Shown: one piece after another, positions 1-11,633 of the stretch | Layout of the letters: the number at the start of each line of letters is the position of its first letter | Position numbering within the stretch: the first letter of the stretch is position 1 | Assembly (NCBI GenBank): GCA_023376005.1 | Contig: CM042151.1 | Coordinates: 78,688,944-78,752,943, forward strand | Source: Doryteuthis pealeii | Taxonomy: Eukaryota; Mollusca; Cephalopoda; Myopsida; Loliginidae | DNA length: 64,000 nt | Direction: 5' to 3' | Notes under the pieces: model-generated | What the model was told of the DNA's origin: nothing | Seen by the model: only the letters and a program-made list of their open reading frames with translations | The model's database searches: none | Translations under genes and position numbers: made by a program

Positions 1-172
1 TCTTTTTGCTGAAGAATGGTGGCCACACCTACAGTCAGCTCCCCACTTTATTCAACATATTGAGATTACCTAATCTGTGCTATGCATGGGCTGAGTTGGC
101 GGGGGAACTGTATTGAACTAGGAACCTTGTGATTTCCTTGGTGGGTGCTCTTACCACTGAGCTAAACCCGAC
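1..172 (-). repeat. tRNA-derived SINE (mirror of 21,010-21,260)
   Basis: Read on the minus strand the 3' part of this block gives a tRNA-like head with an A-box-like TTAGCTCAGTGGTAGAGC (broken here by one base) and a B-box-like TAGTTCAATACC, followed by a tail shared with the right-arm copy. It cannot be a functional tRNA gene, because the acceptor stem does not close and no intact cloverleaf is visible. Confidence 0.7.
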
Positions 173-218
173 CATTTAATTAAAACCCCATAATTAGTTG
201 ATTGCTAGGTAGATTTTC

Positions 219-372
219 TTGCACATATGACCTAGGCACCCCTTTTGCTTTGCTGATTCATAAGTACATTTTTTCATTTACCACCGTCAACATCCAGTGT
301 TTGTTAGGGGTTAGTTTTATAATTTAAAAAAACCCTCTAAAAATCGTTCTGTTAATAAACAACTGGATATGC
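219..372. mobile_element. MITE fragment, GGACCATATGACC family
   Basis: Shares the CATATGACC end, the ACCGTCAA..CCGG-type inner repeat and the TTAGAGGG/CCCTCTAA core with the complete copy at 24,527-24,743. One end is worn, and no target duplication can be read. Its mirror copy is at 20,809-20,964. Confidence 0.6.
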
Positions 373-547
373 CATTAAACAGTAACCATCCAGCCATGAT
401 TGCTAAAAATCCCTGCTGTGAATTTCACAAAAAGTTCCCACTCACATAATGCATAAACATTTGTTTTGGAATTCTCTTGCATCCATGCAAACAATTTTAA
501 TTGTAATGCTGAAAAATTATCACAATTGGAAATGACTGCTTGAAATA

Positions 548-916
548 CAGGGCATCCAAAAGTTTCTTTACCTTTTCACCAGATTATCACTCCCCTGGCG
601 TTTATTCTGTGGGGTTAGGCTAAAGATATTGTGTATCAACTTTCACTGACCTAAAGCATAAGAGCATGATGTCATCCAACTATTGATGAGACTATACTAC
701 AATAAGATATGGTAAGAAATCAAGTTGGTCTTAACGTGCTTTGTGCAAACTAATGGTATCCTGTAAAGAGGTGAATTAAGTGAGGGCAATGAACTTCAAT
801 AATCTACTCCTCATTATATAATTTTTTTTTTTTTTTTTTTTTTTCCCCCTCATATTTGTCTGTTTTTTGCTTAGTAATACATCCATAAAGTTTAAAGAGA
901 CTTTATGGACAACCTG
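548..916 (+). mobile_element. Degenerate mariner/ITm-type element (left-arm copy)
   Basis: Flanked by TA on both sides (546-547 and 917-918). Ends are inverted: CAGGGCATCCAAAAGTTTCT on the left and an equivalent of AGAGACTTTATGGACAACCTG on the right. The interior has no open frame, but the stretch CCCTGG..TTTATTCTGTGGGG corresponds to the TPLxxFLWG motif just after the catalytic core of mariner-class transposases. At under 400 bp it is a deletion derivative of an element normally over 1.2 kb. Mirror copy at 20,292-20,642. Confidence 0.7.
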
Positions 917-1179
917 TACACCTGATGAGGATATTTCCTGCATGCTAAGATGATTTGTATTAAATGAATAGGCAACAATAATTAGTTGTAAAAAATTTTT
1001 TTCATTTATTTTTTTTTAAAAAGATAGGGACCAATCTGGTTCAAGATGTACCTCCTTCTAATATTAAGTTATATGGTCCTTGTAGATTCTTTATTTACTT
1101 AAGTTCATCATATAAGTTATTCAATTTTGGGTTTTCTCATTGACTGCCTTTATTAATTATTTTTTTCCTTTTTTTTCAG

Positions 1180-1829
1180 CTTCATCCTGACTGTATTTGA
1201 AAAACATGGATAGTAATGAAATGAAAGATGTACACTGTTGAGATTTGTGGATTAAAAGTTCCCCTAACATCCCATCTTGAGATCCATATACGAAGTCAAC
1301 ACAGGAGAGAAAACCCTTTCATTGTGATATGTGTGGAGCTACATTTTCCGCAATTCCAGTTTAAACGGCCACATTGTTAACACAACACTGGAGGAGAAAC
1401 CTTTCATTGTGAAATCTGTGACAGCAAATTCTCTCTTAAATTCACATCTTCAACGGCACATGTTAATACCACACTGAAGAAAAAAGCTTTCCACTGCGAA
1501 TTTTGTTGGTGTTTAGATTTCCCGAAATTCAAGATCTCAAACGGCCACATATTAACGCACCACTGGAGAAAAACACATAATTCTTGTGAATTTTGTGCCG
1601 TTGGATTTTCACAAAAAATTTCGATCTGAAACGACATATGTTACACATACTGGTGAAAAACCTTTTCCACTGTGAAGTTTGTATTGTTAGATCTCTTCAA
1701 AGATCACATCTCAAACAACAATTTGTTTGACACACACTGGAGAGAAACGTTTCCATTGTGAAATTTGTGACCATAGTTCTCCTTAAATTCACATCTCAAA
1801 CGTCATATGCTGACACACACAGGGTAGAA
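1180..1829 (+). pseudogene. C2H2 zinc-finger gene A, left-arm copy, frame broken
   Basis: A pyrimidine tract ending in CAG (1,177-1,179) precedes an exon whose ATG (1,206) opens MDSNE. The Cys-x2-Cys...His-x3-His pattern and HTGEKP-type linkers are recognisable throughout, ending with ACACACAGGGTAG at 1,815-1,829. At least six small indels shift the frame, so no long open frame survives in this arm. The mirror copy at 19,394-20,031 is open where this one is broken and broken where this one is open. I therefore read both as damaged readings of one finger exon. It could instead be a decaying duplicate if the palindrome is real. Known role of the family: sequence-specific nuclear DNA binding. 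Confidence 0.75.
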
Positions 1830-1834
1830 ATATT

Positions 1835-2495
1835 GGTTAATCCTTAACTTTCCTCATAAATTCCTACCTATAGATTAAACTAACCTCATTTTATGTCCGT
1901 GTTTTTGCAATAAATGTTTATTTTTTCTTGCATGCGTTATTTTAAATTACTAAATATATTTTCTTTTATTTTAATATTCACTTCAATGTGTATATTCTAA
2001 AAGTTTTTATTTGTGAGAATGGTTAGTTTTAAAGAGGTGGCTCGTTTTACATTTTAGACAAATTGGACCCCTCCTTGACCATAATTTTTTTTTTCCGACG
2101 ATGATTAAATTCTGCGTTTTTTATTTTAGAAGTACCAAAGCCCAAAAAATAAAAAAATAAATAAGAACAATAAAAAAGTAATCTTCAACTTTACTCGTAA
2201 ATTCCTACCATTAAAATTAGGCCTATGCCTAATTTTATGGTAGAAATGTGCCTAGCTTAAAAGTGAAGTGTAAAACGAACCCCCACTTTTTAAACTAACC
2301 CATTCTCACAAAATAAAAACTTTTAGAATATACATATTGAAGTGAATATTAGAATAGATAAATAAGATATATTTAGTATTGTAAAATAACGGGTGCAGAA
2401 AATATAAAACATTTATTGCAAAAAACAATGACATAAAATGATGGGTTCAGGTTTATTTATATGTAGGAATTTACAAGAACAAGTTGAAGATTACC
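1835..2495. mobile_element. MITE, GGTAATCTTCAACTTG family (left-arm copy)
   Basis: Terminal inverted repeats GGTTAATCCTTAACTT / AAGTTGAAGATTACC, with arms of roughly 200 bp making the element nearly self-complementary. It is bounded by an 8-bp duplication GAAATATT / GAAATATC. It sits directly at the 3' end of zinc-finger exon A. Mirror copy with a perfect duplication at 18,733-19,386. Confidence 0.8.
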
Positions 2496-2843
2496 GAAAT
2501 ATCCTATTGAAATGAAATTGATGGAACTCTGGTTGGTTAATCAGTCCATGAAATGCAACTCATCCACTTTGTGCCCTTTTTAATAATAATAATTGTTTTA
2601 ATAAATATTTTTTTTAAAATTAAATTTTAATTTTTAATTTGTGATCACATAGTATCCCATTATCAAGCAATGTGGTACCTTTGAAAAATTTAAACTTTGA
2701 AAAGAAAGTGTGTTAAGATGGATAGAAATTTTTTGAGATGTCTGTTTCTTAGATACAAAAGACACTTTAAATATGTCTTCTTGCAAGTGAAATAACATGT
2801 GAATGTTGCCAAAGTGGGACTATGAAGTGGACAAAACATTACA

Positions 2844-3442
2844 CGCCTGTCGCTGGGGCGTTAGAATGCCACCCAACTGGCACCTCTGCAGAGTGCTAAG
2901 ACTCCCCCAATGGGGCCACCTGTTGGCCGTGCGGTGGCGACCTGTGATGCTAAGGTGAACCCAGGTGGATGAGCAGTTCATGACTTACAATACTCCACTT
3001 TAGCCTATCTTGGGCTAGACGGGCGGTCGGAGAAGCACCCTCCGACAATCGGCTGTGTCACGTCAGCCTAGCACCTATTATGATTTTCCAAACCCTATTG
3101 CCCTTATGGCAAGCCCCAACCCCTTTTTATCATTATGGGGTGATAGAAGCAGTGCTGCGGTCTACATGTCCTGCGCGAAGGACGTTAAACTCTATCTGAT
3201 GTGAGGTTCCAGTTCTGGAGTTCTGGGGAATGGGAGCACCCCTTCATCACCATTGCTCCCTAGCCCACTCTGACCGAGTGGTAGACCTGTTTAGGATTAT
3301 CCCATTATGGGTTAATCGAAAAATGGATTTATAAAAAAAATTGTATCATCCATTTAAGAAATTATTTATTCAAAACTTTATCGGCATTAAATGACCCACT
3401 GGGGTTTTGATATGCCGTAAACCCAACCAAATCAAACAAAAC
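2844..3442 (-). repeat. Interspersed repeat family A, full copy
   Basis: About 600 bp, GC-richer than its surroundings. On its own strand it begins near TTACGGCATATCAACC and ends AGCTGACAGGGCGG. Seven or more copies occur in the window (17,791, 26,357, 47,700, 48,245, 62,810, 63,415 and fragments). No conserved open frame, terminal inverted repeat or tRNA head was found, so the class is unknown. Confidence 0.8.
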
Positions 3443-4875
3443 ATTACAGAAGCATAGTAAATTATAACAAGTTAAATGCCCAAAATAATAACTAAAAATC
3501 CAAAAGCAGAATTAGTATTTGTTCAAAAGTCGTATTTTTTGTTTTTTACTTGAAGCTTTCTCTCCATCCTGGATATTTGCCATTTAATATCTGGAGCCAA
3601 AATATCCCCCCCCCCAATGCCATAGCACAACTCAATGTGGGTAAAAAGTCATGATCCAACATTTAGCATCATTCAGAGCAATATGTCACAATGTTTTAAA
3701 ATAACCCAATATAACTTTTAGTGATCCTGGAAAAATCATTGGAGATCACAAATCCTTTTTTCACACAAACAAAATTACCATCATGGCAGAAGTAACCTAA
3801 AACCATTATGAATATTTGGGTTGATTAATACAGCACCAAGCCGCCATTGGCTATATGGAATTAGTTGATAAAAAGGAATTAAGTGACCTTATTATTCCCC
3901 AAAATAATAAGGTAGAATACTGGGAAATACTATTTTCTCTGATGAATGAAAGCCTACCTTTGATGAGCATGATTTGGGGATTTTCCATGAGACTGTTAAC
4001 CATTCCCATATTTTTGTTAACAGAAAATAACATACACACACAAGGCAATTAGAGCTATTTGGAATCACCAAATAACAATTATTAAAATTCCAGAGATCTC
4101 AATTGGATTCCTTCTGAAGGAATTCATCTGCAGGAGAGGCACTAGAAAACAAATTTTACAAATTGTGTAGCTACCATTCTGCCACAAGTGCCTTTTATTT
4201 GAAATTAAAATAAAAAATATTTTGTAATAAAAAACTGTATTTTTATTTAAATAGATTATATCTACATTTTTCTTTTGAATAAATTAAAACTATTTATATA
4301 AAAATGTCTTTCTTTTGTTAAATACATACATGAAACTATTATTTACTCTATTGTAAAGCTGCAAATCTCTATAAATTTGATTAAAATTAACAAATTGTGA
4401 TTTTAAAAAATGCTATAACTTAATATTTTTTTTACAATATGCTAACACAATAACATGAAATAGCTTATTTTTTTTAAAAAATTCAAAATTTGAAATTTAC
4501 AATGAAATTCTAATGTTAGATTACAATATAGTGTAACAAAATCGTCAAGTTGGTTTGTTTACAAATAAGCAGAAGCAGGAAGCTGTAACTGTATGGTTAC
4601 TAAAAAAAGGAATCTGTATTTGATAATCTTGTAACATTCACACCAACACACAAAACTTCAGGTTACACACACACGAAGTAAAGACTACAACCGATGTCAG
4701 TCCTTCGACGTCCGCATGGATTGTTAAAGATCAATTGTGATCTTAAACAAATTAAAAATAAGGTTGTTTTTTTTTTTCTTTTTTTTACTCATTTGTTCTT
4801 CTCATTGCAAATTGTATCGGCATTCTAACTTTATTAATAGAGATGTGCATGCGTTTACTATACATAAAATATTAT
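3443..4875. other. AT-rich intergenic/intronic stretch, nothing recognised
   Basis: Mirrored at about 16,355-17,790. Contains short homopolymers and a C run at 3,608. A 65-codon open frame here is open on both strands and is not convincing. Confidence 0.5.
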
Positions 4876-4877
4876 TA

Positions 4878-5200
4878 GGGCAATTCCATGTCAAATCATC
4901 AGGAAAATAAAATTGTCTTCCCAAAAACCACCCTTTCAATTTTTTCTAAAATTTGTACAGGTGTAGACCAGGTTAAAGTTAGGACAATCCCCAAATTTGG
5001 CTCCAATTCGAAAAATTCACCGATTTATGTTGATTTAAACTCAAAAAAATTTAAGGATGGGAGAAAAATGGCGGAGAAAAATGGCACATTTTGTAATCTA
5101 TTTTTGTCTATAAAATGGTTCTAGAGCTCCCATCTCCTAAAAATTGGGTTATAGAAGCTTTTCGGTCTTGAGGAATTCAAAAAATGTATCAAAATAAGCA
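4878..5200 (+). repeat. Dispersed repeat with GGGCAATTCCATGTCAAATC end
   Basis: Copies: here, its mirror at 16,050-16,352, and an independent copy at 29,640-30,185. All share GGGCAATTCCATG at one end, a GTACAGGTGTAGAC-type block and a TCTAGAGCTCCCCATCTCC-type block. Class unknown. Confidence 0.65.
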
Positions 5201-5631
5201 TAAAATTAACCTTTTACATTATTAATGATTTCTGATTTTCAACACAAGATCAATAAGTGAAAAAATCACAATGTGCACTACATTAATAATTTCTTTTTCC
5301 TTTTAAATTATTATTTACATAATATTGAACATTACTTGTTACCAAAAATGGAGTTGGTTTTTTGCTCACAAGCGAAGTTACATCAGAAAAATTTGGGCAC
5401 TACTTTCTCAGCCATTGAATAAGCACTATATGGATCAAAATCACAGGTTTGATAGAAATTATCAGGAATTATGTTGGAGGTTGTATATATTTTAAAATAA
5501 TACTCAAATAATATATTTCCCTGTATCAATCATATTGGCTGCAATTTTGACAAAATACAAATGTCATATTGCGCACCACATTTCATTTTAGAATTGAAAC
5601 TGGAAGTAACAAAAATTGATAACAATATCCT

Positions 5632-5760
5632 AGGTACCACCATTTTCCCTGAGAAATACCACCCTATATTTAACACAATGAAGCTGGCCAAAAAATGCTA
5701 GTTATCTTGAAAAAAAATTTTCATTCGAAAGAAGAAACATTACTATATTTGTCGGTGTTC
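5632..5760. mobile_element. Terminal fragment of TAGGTACCACC element
   Basis: CTAGGTACCACCA followed by the worn TTTAACACAATGAAGC block that forms one end of the element at 38,730-40,126. Mirror at about 15,470-15,598. Confidence 0.55.
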
Positions 5761-6002
5761 CTGTCTATCTTGTCTGAATACAAATGTAAGCAAAACTTTC
5801 TTGGGTAGAATTTTACAAGGAATCAGTGGTATATTTATGTTTTTCACTGATTCATTGAGGGGTCACTCCAACAAATTACCGTGTGTGTGTGTGAACCAAA
5901 ATATTTTTAAAAATAGGCTAAGAGGAATAACCAATAATTTTTCAACTCCATTTGTATATCAGCCTTCTGTTCATGAGGACTACTCCAGTTTAGCCATTAT
6001 TA

Positions 6003-6044
6003 GTATATATATATATTATATATATATAATATATATATATATAT
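6003..6044. repeat. (TA)n microsatellite
   Basis: Imperfect TA/ATATAA run. The mirror at 15,162-15,212 is longer, as expected for slippage or read error. Confidence 0.85.
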
Positions 6045-6065
6045 GCATTGGTAATTAAACAGAAA

Positions 6066-6402
6066 GACACATCTCCTGTTAACAATTTTATTGTGATATT
6101 TTCAAGTTTTCTGGCCAACTTCTTAATATTTTTGGGTGGAATTCGTGGATTAGTTCACCCAAAGTTTATGTCCCGAGTCTTCGGCATCAAAGGTGCCATC
6201 ATCAGGGGTGATGTGTTTCAGTTTTTCATTTATTTAATGATGTGGATGCTGGAAGGAGGAGAATGATGGAACTTCAAAGAGCCGAAAGTACTCGGGGACA
6301 TGAACTTTGGTGGACTAATTCCATGAATTCCACCAAATATTAAAAAGTTGGCCAGAAAACTTTGAAAAAATCACAAATAAAATTGTTAAACAGAGATGTG
6401 TC
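6066..6402. repeat. Fold-back repeat, about 150-bp arms
   Basis: GACACATCTCC at the left returns as GATGTGTC at the right, with TTCTGGCCAACTT / AGTTGGCCAGAAAA and TCCCGAGTCTTCGGC / GCCGAAAGTACTCGGGGA inside. It is a palindrome within the arm of palindrome 1. Mirror at 14,803-15,144. No target duplication was resolved. Confidence 0.8.
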
Positions 6403-6937
6403 TTGTTTTATTGAACATGCATAAATGAAAGAATGCTGCCCAAATACACACAACACACACACACATATATATATATATATTCAAGTTAAATGCATGATAA
6501 GGGTAATCAAAAGTAAAACTTTTTAACCTTATTTTTTTTTTATACATTAATCATAGGTTAATAGAGAGTTTTTAGAAAACACAACAGCTTTGGACCGTTT
6601 ACCGAAACAATTTCTTGAGGATGTAACAAGCAATTGAATACTGTTTAATTTGGTCTTGGTAAAACAGACCAAACTTTTTTTTCGTTCCCCAATGATACCT
6701 GCATTAGAAAATTAGGTCTAAGAACGTCGGCTTCAGGTTACCCTTAACACGCTTTTTAACTTAGACTATTAATCGATTTTTAATTGACGCTTTACAATTA
6801 CTAAAAAACTTCCACAAGAATCAAGATAAGTGTAAAATAAAAACCTAGTAAAAAAGGGGGTAATCTTAATATAATATTTTATAGTAGTAGGAATTTACAA
6901 GGAACAAGTTGAAGATTACCCAAAAAAATTTTTACCT

Positions 6938-7118
6938 CTAAAAAATCATCTGTTAAAATTGTTAACAGATGATTTTTAGAGGGTTTTTTTTAATATAAAA
7001 CTAACCCTAACCCTAACTCTTTAACCCTAACCTTAACAAACAACCGGATTTTGACGGTGGAAATAAAAAAGTCCCGATTAAAACGAGATCGAAAAGGGTG
7101 CCAAAGGTCATATGGTCC
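6938..7118. mobile_element. MITE, GGACCATATGACC family (left-arm copy)
   Basis: Ends in GGTCATATGGTCC and has the CCGGATTTTGACGGTGG block and a CCCTAA-rich core. The other end is a small hairpin (TCATCTGTTAA / TTAACAGATGA). Mirror at 14,079-14,266. Confidence 0.65.
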
Positions 7119-7139
7119 AAAAAAAATATCCTAGATATC

Positions 7140-7500
7140 TGATGCAAACGGTGTCTTTCATTGGTGCTCTTCATCCACAAGGGACATAAAATAATGACAC
7201 CGTTTCAAGCATCGAACGGATTATGGCGTGAATCCTAATCCATCTCGTCTATTTCAAACACAGAAATCACCAAAATTTACGTACTTGATTATCTCGTAAG
7301 TGTTTGAAGTTTTATTTCAATAATTAACTAGAACAAATTCGTCTTTTCACTGACTGTTTCATATTCTATCATATTTAAATTTAATAGTTTCGATGACTAG
7401 TTCACTGCTTCGTATTCGACCAGCTCTTTAGAGATTGCTCGTTTCATATTGAGATCATATTTCATATATTCAGTCAGTCACCTCATTTGTTTAGCGTTAA
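7140..7500 (+). repeat. Interspersed repeat family B
   Basis: Marked by CACAGAAATCACCAAAATTT, CTCGTAAGTGTTTGAAG and TTCGTCTTTTC. Further copies: mirror at 13,690-14,050 (minus), 24,965-25,315 (minus), 28,100-28,400 (plus), 38,495-38,720 (plus). These non-palindromic copies are clearly diverged, so this is an old family. Class unknown. Confidence 0.7.
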
Positions 7501-8226
7501 GCCATGTTGAATAATTTATTAAATAAACATTTTCACTGTAAATTTGTTATTTATTTTTTCTTATTGCGTGGAATTATTTAGGTGTGGCTTAATAATTACA
7601 CCGTGTTGGACGATACACCGTCATGGAAAAGCATATGTATTTTTAAATAATTTTATCTATTTCTATTTTTTTATTTATTTATTTATTGTATTCTGGTCTA
7701 TTGTTTTGGTTGAAAGTGGGGAAGATAGATAGCCCAGTCCGTGAAAAAGGACTCGACTATCTATTCTTCCCCTGTGAAATTTACCCCGTATATTTGTGTT
7801 GGCATCCTTCTGTCTACTAAAGACGATGGCGTAGTTCCACTCTTTAAAAAATTTTATCTGCAATTGCGCGAGTGGCTGAACAGACCAATTTTTGAATAGT
7901 ATACTTAAACAAATGAAATTGCATAAAGTTATCTTGAAAAAAAAATTTGTCCATTCAAAAGAAGAAACATAAAAAAAAAAATTTTGTTTAAAACTCGAAG
8001 ATTTTTAAATTTTTTTTTCATCTTACGGAAGTATGAAATTATAACGACTTCAAGTATCTAATCATAATCCTTTTGGGTGCTTCAATTATATATCAAATAA
8101 CTAATAGTTACTTAATGCCATTGTTATTCATACAAATTATATTACAGTTATATGACATCAGATATTTCTGTGTATATGAATAATTTCTAAACATATCTAT
8201 TTGACCCATTGATTGGATCCTAATGG

Positions 8227-8639
8227 TGTTGGGATTGTCTGCCTTTTGCATGGAAGAGTTATCTTCCCGCTGGGTTTCCGTTTCCGACCACCAGGGGTCT
8301 GTAGTATTTAAAGCGCCTGATTCAAACTCTCTCTCATTCTTTTTTTCTCCTTCTTCTCGGACTGGATGACATGGGTTAGACATTTGTGTACACCCCACTC
8401 TCGTGGGATCTCTATCCCTCACGTACGGATTAAGTCAGTAAATGACTTCAACCTTGTGGACTATCCATAACTCCTTCTATATTATATGTTACATGTACGT
8501 AACTATTGAATGTGTCCTTTTATTATATCTTTGTTTCATTGTATGTGTATTTTTGTTATATGTTATTCCATGTGCCTGTAATAAAGTCCATCTTTCTTAT
8601 ATGGTTTAACACACTTGTCGGAGTTTGTTCGTTTCAACA
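8227..8639 (+). mobile_element. Putative solo LTR (left-arm copy)
   Basis: 413 bp beginning TGTTGGGATTGTCTGCC and ending GTTTCAACA, giving the TG..CA ends with TGTTG/CAACA inversion typical of retroviral-type LTRs, with a TGTAATAAAGTCC polyadenylation signal near the 3' end. It interrupts a worn copy of repeat family A. A 5-bp target duplication is not evident. A related copy lies at 36,019-36,426 and the mirror at 12,538-12,948. Short open frames inside the copies are LTR sequence, not genes. Confidence 0.6.
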
Positions 8640-8699
8640 AGTCTATACCATAATATTATAACCTGAACCTTACAAATGGATACTACCACTCCGGGTTAG

Positions 8700-9340
8700 A
8701 GTAAACTTGGAATAATGGTAGTGAATGGTGCTCCAACATTTTTCATATTTCCCCTACTGGAACCTAACCAACAGATGCAGTTTCGTGTCATACTCAGAAA
8801 ACCATTTTTTACTGAATAATTAATTTTAGTCCCCGAAAATTCATAATCAACAATCGACCATTAGTTACTATTTTCTTAGTTGCTAGAAATATAGCAGTTG
8901 GTGAATTGCAGTGTAAATTTCAGTATAATACATTTCAAGATAATAACTGACATTTTTATCTTGATGAATGTAAGTTATTCATTTATTTGAGAAATCCAGT
9001 GGTGTTATTTATATTTCCCCCTTTAATTCATTTGAGTTCACTTGGGACCAAATTACAAGATAGGAAAAAATATATCTAATGGTGAGAAATATAAGATTTA
9101 AAAAGTGTATACTTAAAATTAGATGGTTTACTATATAATCCAAACCAAAGCTGGGTACATATAAGATTAGATTCTAGATAATTTTTGTAGACATTCCTCG
9201 TTGGATATTCTGGACAAATACCTTCTTTTTTTTAATTAGCAGAAAAAAAAGTTTTTTTTATAGTTCAATTGAGTAATATATAATATATATATATTAGCAA
9301 CCCAGCTGGTTGTGTCACAAGGTCAATTTTTTAACAAGTT
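8700..9340. other. AT-rich stretch; worn family A fragment then nothing recognised
   Basis: CTACCACTCCGGGTTAGAG at 8,680-8,700 and the block to about 8,800 match family A. The rest, mirrored at 11,850-12,480, shows no gene. Confidence 0.5.
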
Positions 9341-9344
9341 TTGA

Positions 9345-9545
9345 ATTCCGAATTTTAGACTGGGTGCCACACCAACATTAAAGATCCCATTCTGTCCTAT
9401 TATTTACCCATAGATGGAGAGAGAATAGTGAATGTAAACTTTTTCCAAGGGTATTAGCACTATATTAAATGCAACCCGCCTGGTCCAGGATTTAAACTCA
9501 TGTCACTATGTCCATGATGATAACCATTACACCTCAACACCCCCA
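9345..9545 (-). repeat. tRNA-derived SINE
   Basis: On the minus strand: worn A box GAGGTGTAATGGTTATC, B-box-like GAGTTTAAATCCTGG, then GTGCTAATACCCTTGG, TATGGGTAAAT and GGACAGAATGGGATCTTTA. Same layout as the copy at 10,068-10,272. Resembles the tRNA-headed SINEs reported from cephalopods, though exact family assignment needs a library search. Confidence 0.75.
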
Positions 9546-10067
9546 TAGGTTCAATTTAGTAATATCATGAATAAATGGTTAGCATTTGCTTAGATGAACC
9601 ACTGTAATCAGAAAAATGTATTTTTTGAATTTAAGTTATCTTTGATTTTATGTTTAAAACATTATTCACAGTTATACCATAAAATTATATCACAGTTGTA
9701 CCATAAAGCAATTTGAAATCATAGATATTTTAATGAACACTTAGCACATGTTGCCTTTGATTTTTTTACCTTTGATTATAAAATTCAATTTGCAATTATC
9801 TCTTTTCACAATAAAAATTTATGGCACTTCAAGATGAAATATGTAATAAATTTGGGTAAAAACTAACAGTCACAGAGTCTGCAAAGACTTCAGCTGCTGC
9901 TGATTTGTATGGAAGAAAGTGTGCTAATACACATAGTGTTTTTTCATGTTTTTCGCAGTGAATTATTGTTTTTTTTTTAAATTTAATTTTTGCTTGAATT
10001 CATTACTTATTAACATAGTTCTTTAATGATGACATAACCTAAATAAATTGATAATGCAATAGAACAA

Positions 10068-10272
10068 TTCAGATTTTCCTTCCTAGACCGGTTGCCTACC
10101 AGGTTAAAGAGTCCAGTCTGTCCTACCATTTACCCATGCTGAAGAAGAGTAAATCATACCTTTCCAAGGGTATTAGCACTAAGTAAATGCAATTACCACG
10201 TCCAGGATTTGAACTTCAGAGTGACGAGTCCATTTCCTATGACTTTAACCATTACACCACGCACTTCCTACT
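10068..10272 (-). repeat. tRNA-derived SINE
   Basis: Minus-strand order: GTGGTGTAATGGT (A box), GAGTTCAAATCCTGG-type B box, GCTAATACCCTTGG, GGGTAAATGGTAGGACAG, AACCGGTCTAGGA tail. Mirror at 10,890-11,103, where the A and B boxes read better. Confidence 0.8.
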
Positions 10273-10381
10273 TCATATAATTCAACGGTATAAGGCCTCC
10301 TCAATAGATTAATAATCATTGCATAATATGTAATTGTGCATTTTACTTAACTACTGATTAATTTATGTTTTTCTTTTGCAG

Positions 10382-10540
10382 CTTGCATCACAAAACCTAT
10401 GTGAAGAGACATTATGGATATTCACGGAAAAACAAAGATCGCTAACTGTGAATTTGTGAATTTAAAAGTTTCCCTCTATTCCCATCTCGAGATGCATATA
10501 AGAACTCACACAGGGAGAAACCCTTTCATTGTTGAAATAT
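10382..10540 (+). pseudogene. C2H2 zinc-finger gene B, left-arm part, truncated at the fold
   Basis: A 3' splice site (TTCTTTTGCAG, AG at 10,380-10,381) precedes ATG at 10,414 (MDIHGK...). The first finger is recognisable from its helix and linker (SHLEMHIRTHTG) but is frameshifted. Its layout matches gene A closely (CEICxLKVPSxSHLExHIR), so A and B are paralogues about 9 kb apart. The exon is cut at 10,540, where the sequence turns back on itself. The open frame that continues across the fold to 10,746 is an artefact of reading finger DNA in reverse. Confidence 0.7.
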
Positions 10541-10613
10541 GGAAAGGTTTCTCCCCAGTGTGTGTTAACATGTGCCGTTTAACACTTGGAATTTCGGGAA
10601 AATGTAGCTCTAC
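10541..10613. other. Spacer of palindrome 1
   Basis: 73 nt with no partner. On the minus strand it reads as the second finger of gene B (ATTTTCCCGAAATTCC...AAACGGCACATGTTAACACA) up to the next GAGAAACCTTTCC linker, so it extends the right-arm gene. The fold is therefore asymmetric: a DNA end turned back about 73 nt inside its own tip. Confidence 0.8.
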
Positions 10614-10774
10614 ATATTTTCACAATGAAAGGGTTTCTCTCCTGTGTGAAGTTCTTATATGCATCTCGAGATGGGACATAGAGGGAACTTTTAATTCACA
10701 AATTTCACAGGTTGTAGCGATCTTTTGTTTTCGTGAATATCCATAATGCTCTTCACATAGAGTTGTGATGCAAG
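10541..10774 (-). pseudogene. C2H2 zinc-finger gene B, right-arm part
   Basis: Minus-strand exon start after TTTTTGCAG, with ATG at 10,744-10,742 (MDIHEN). Finger 1 (Cys pair lost to a frameshift, then LKVPSMSHLEMHIR) and finger 2 (ATFSRNS..KRHMLTH) follow, joined by an HTGEKPF-type linker. At least three one-base indels break the frame. The gene ends abruptly at the fold, so total finger number is unknown. Confidence 0.7.
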
Positions 10775-10889
10775 CTGCAAAAAGAAAAACATAAAATTAA
10801 TTCAGTAGTAGTTAAGTAAATGCACAATTACATTATTATGCAATGATTATTAATCTATTTGAGGAGGCTTATACCGTTAATTATATGAA

Positions 10890-11103
10890 GTAGGAAGTGC
10901 GTGGTGTAATGGTAAAGTCATAGGAAATGGACTCGTCACTCTGAGTTCAAATCCTGGACGTGGTAATTGCATTCACTTAGTGCTAATACCCTTGGGAAAG
11001 GTATGAATTTCACTCTTCTTCCAGCTATGGGTAAATGGTAGGACAGACTGGACTCTTTAACCTTGGTTAGGCAACCGGTCTAGGAGAAGGAAACTCTGAA
11101 TTA
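10890..11103 (+). repeat. tRNA-derived SINE (mirror of 10,068-10,272)
   Basis: GTGGTGTAATGGTAAAGTC head, GAGTTCAAATCCTGG B box, GTGCTAATACCCTTGGGAAA core, AACCGGTCTAGGAGAAGGAA tail. Confidence 0.8.
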
Positions 11104-11633
11104 TTCTATTTGCATTATCAATTTATTTAGGTTAGTGTCATCATTAAAGAACTATGTTAATAAGTAATGAATTCAAGCAAAAATTAAATTTAAAAAAAAA
11201 AACAATATTCACTGCAGAAAAAACATGAAAAACACTTATGTGTATTAGCACACTTTCTTCCATACCAAATCAGCAGCAGCTGAAGTCTTTGCAGACTCTG
11301 TGACTGTAGTTTTTACCCAAATTTATTACATATTTCATCTTGAAGTGCCATAACATTTTATTGTGAAAAGAGATAATTGCAAATTGAATTTTATATATCA
11401 AAGGTAAAAAAAATCAAAAGGCAAACATGTGCTAAAGTGTTCATTTAAAATATCTATGATTTCAAATTGCTTTATGGTACAACTGTGATATAATTTTATG
11501 GTATAACTGTGATAATGTTAAACATAATAATCACAAAGATAACTTAAATTCAAAAAATACATTTTTCTGATTACAGTGGTTCATCTAAGCAAATGCTAAC
11601 CATTTATTCATTGATTATTACTAAATTGAACTA

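Noticed and set aside
3855..4052. Overlapping 65-codon frames on both strands
   Set aside because: Same interval open on both strands, AT-rich, no domain, and not open in the mirror copy.
10414..10746. 110-codon frame across the palindrome 1 tip
   Set aside because: The first half is gene B and the second half is gene B read backwards through the fold.
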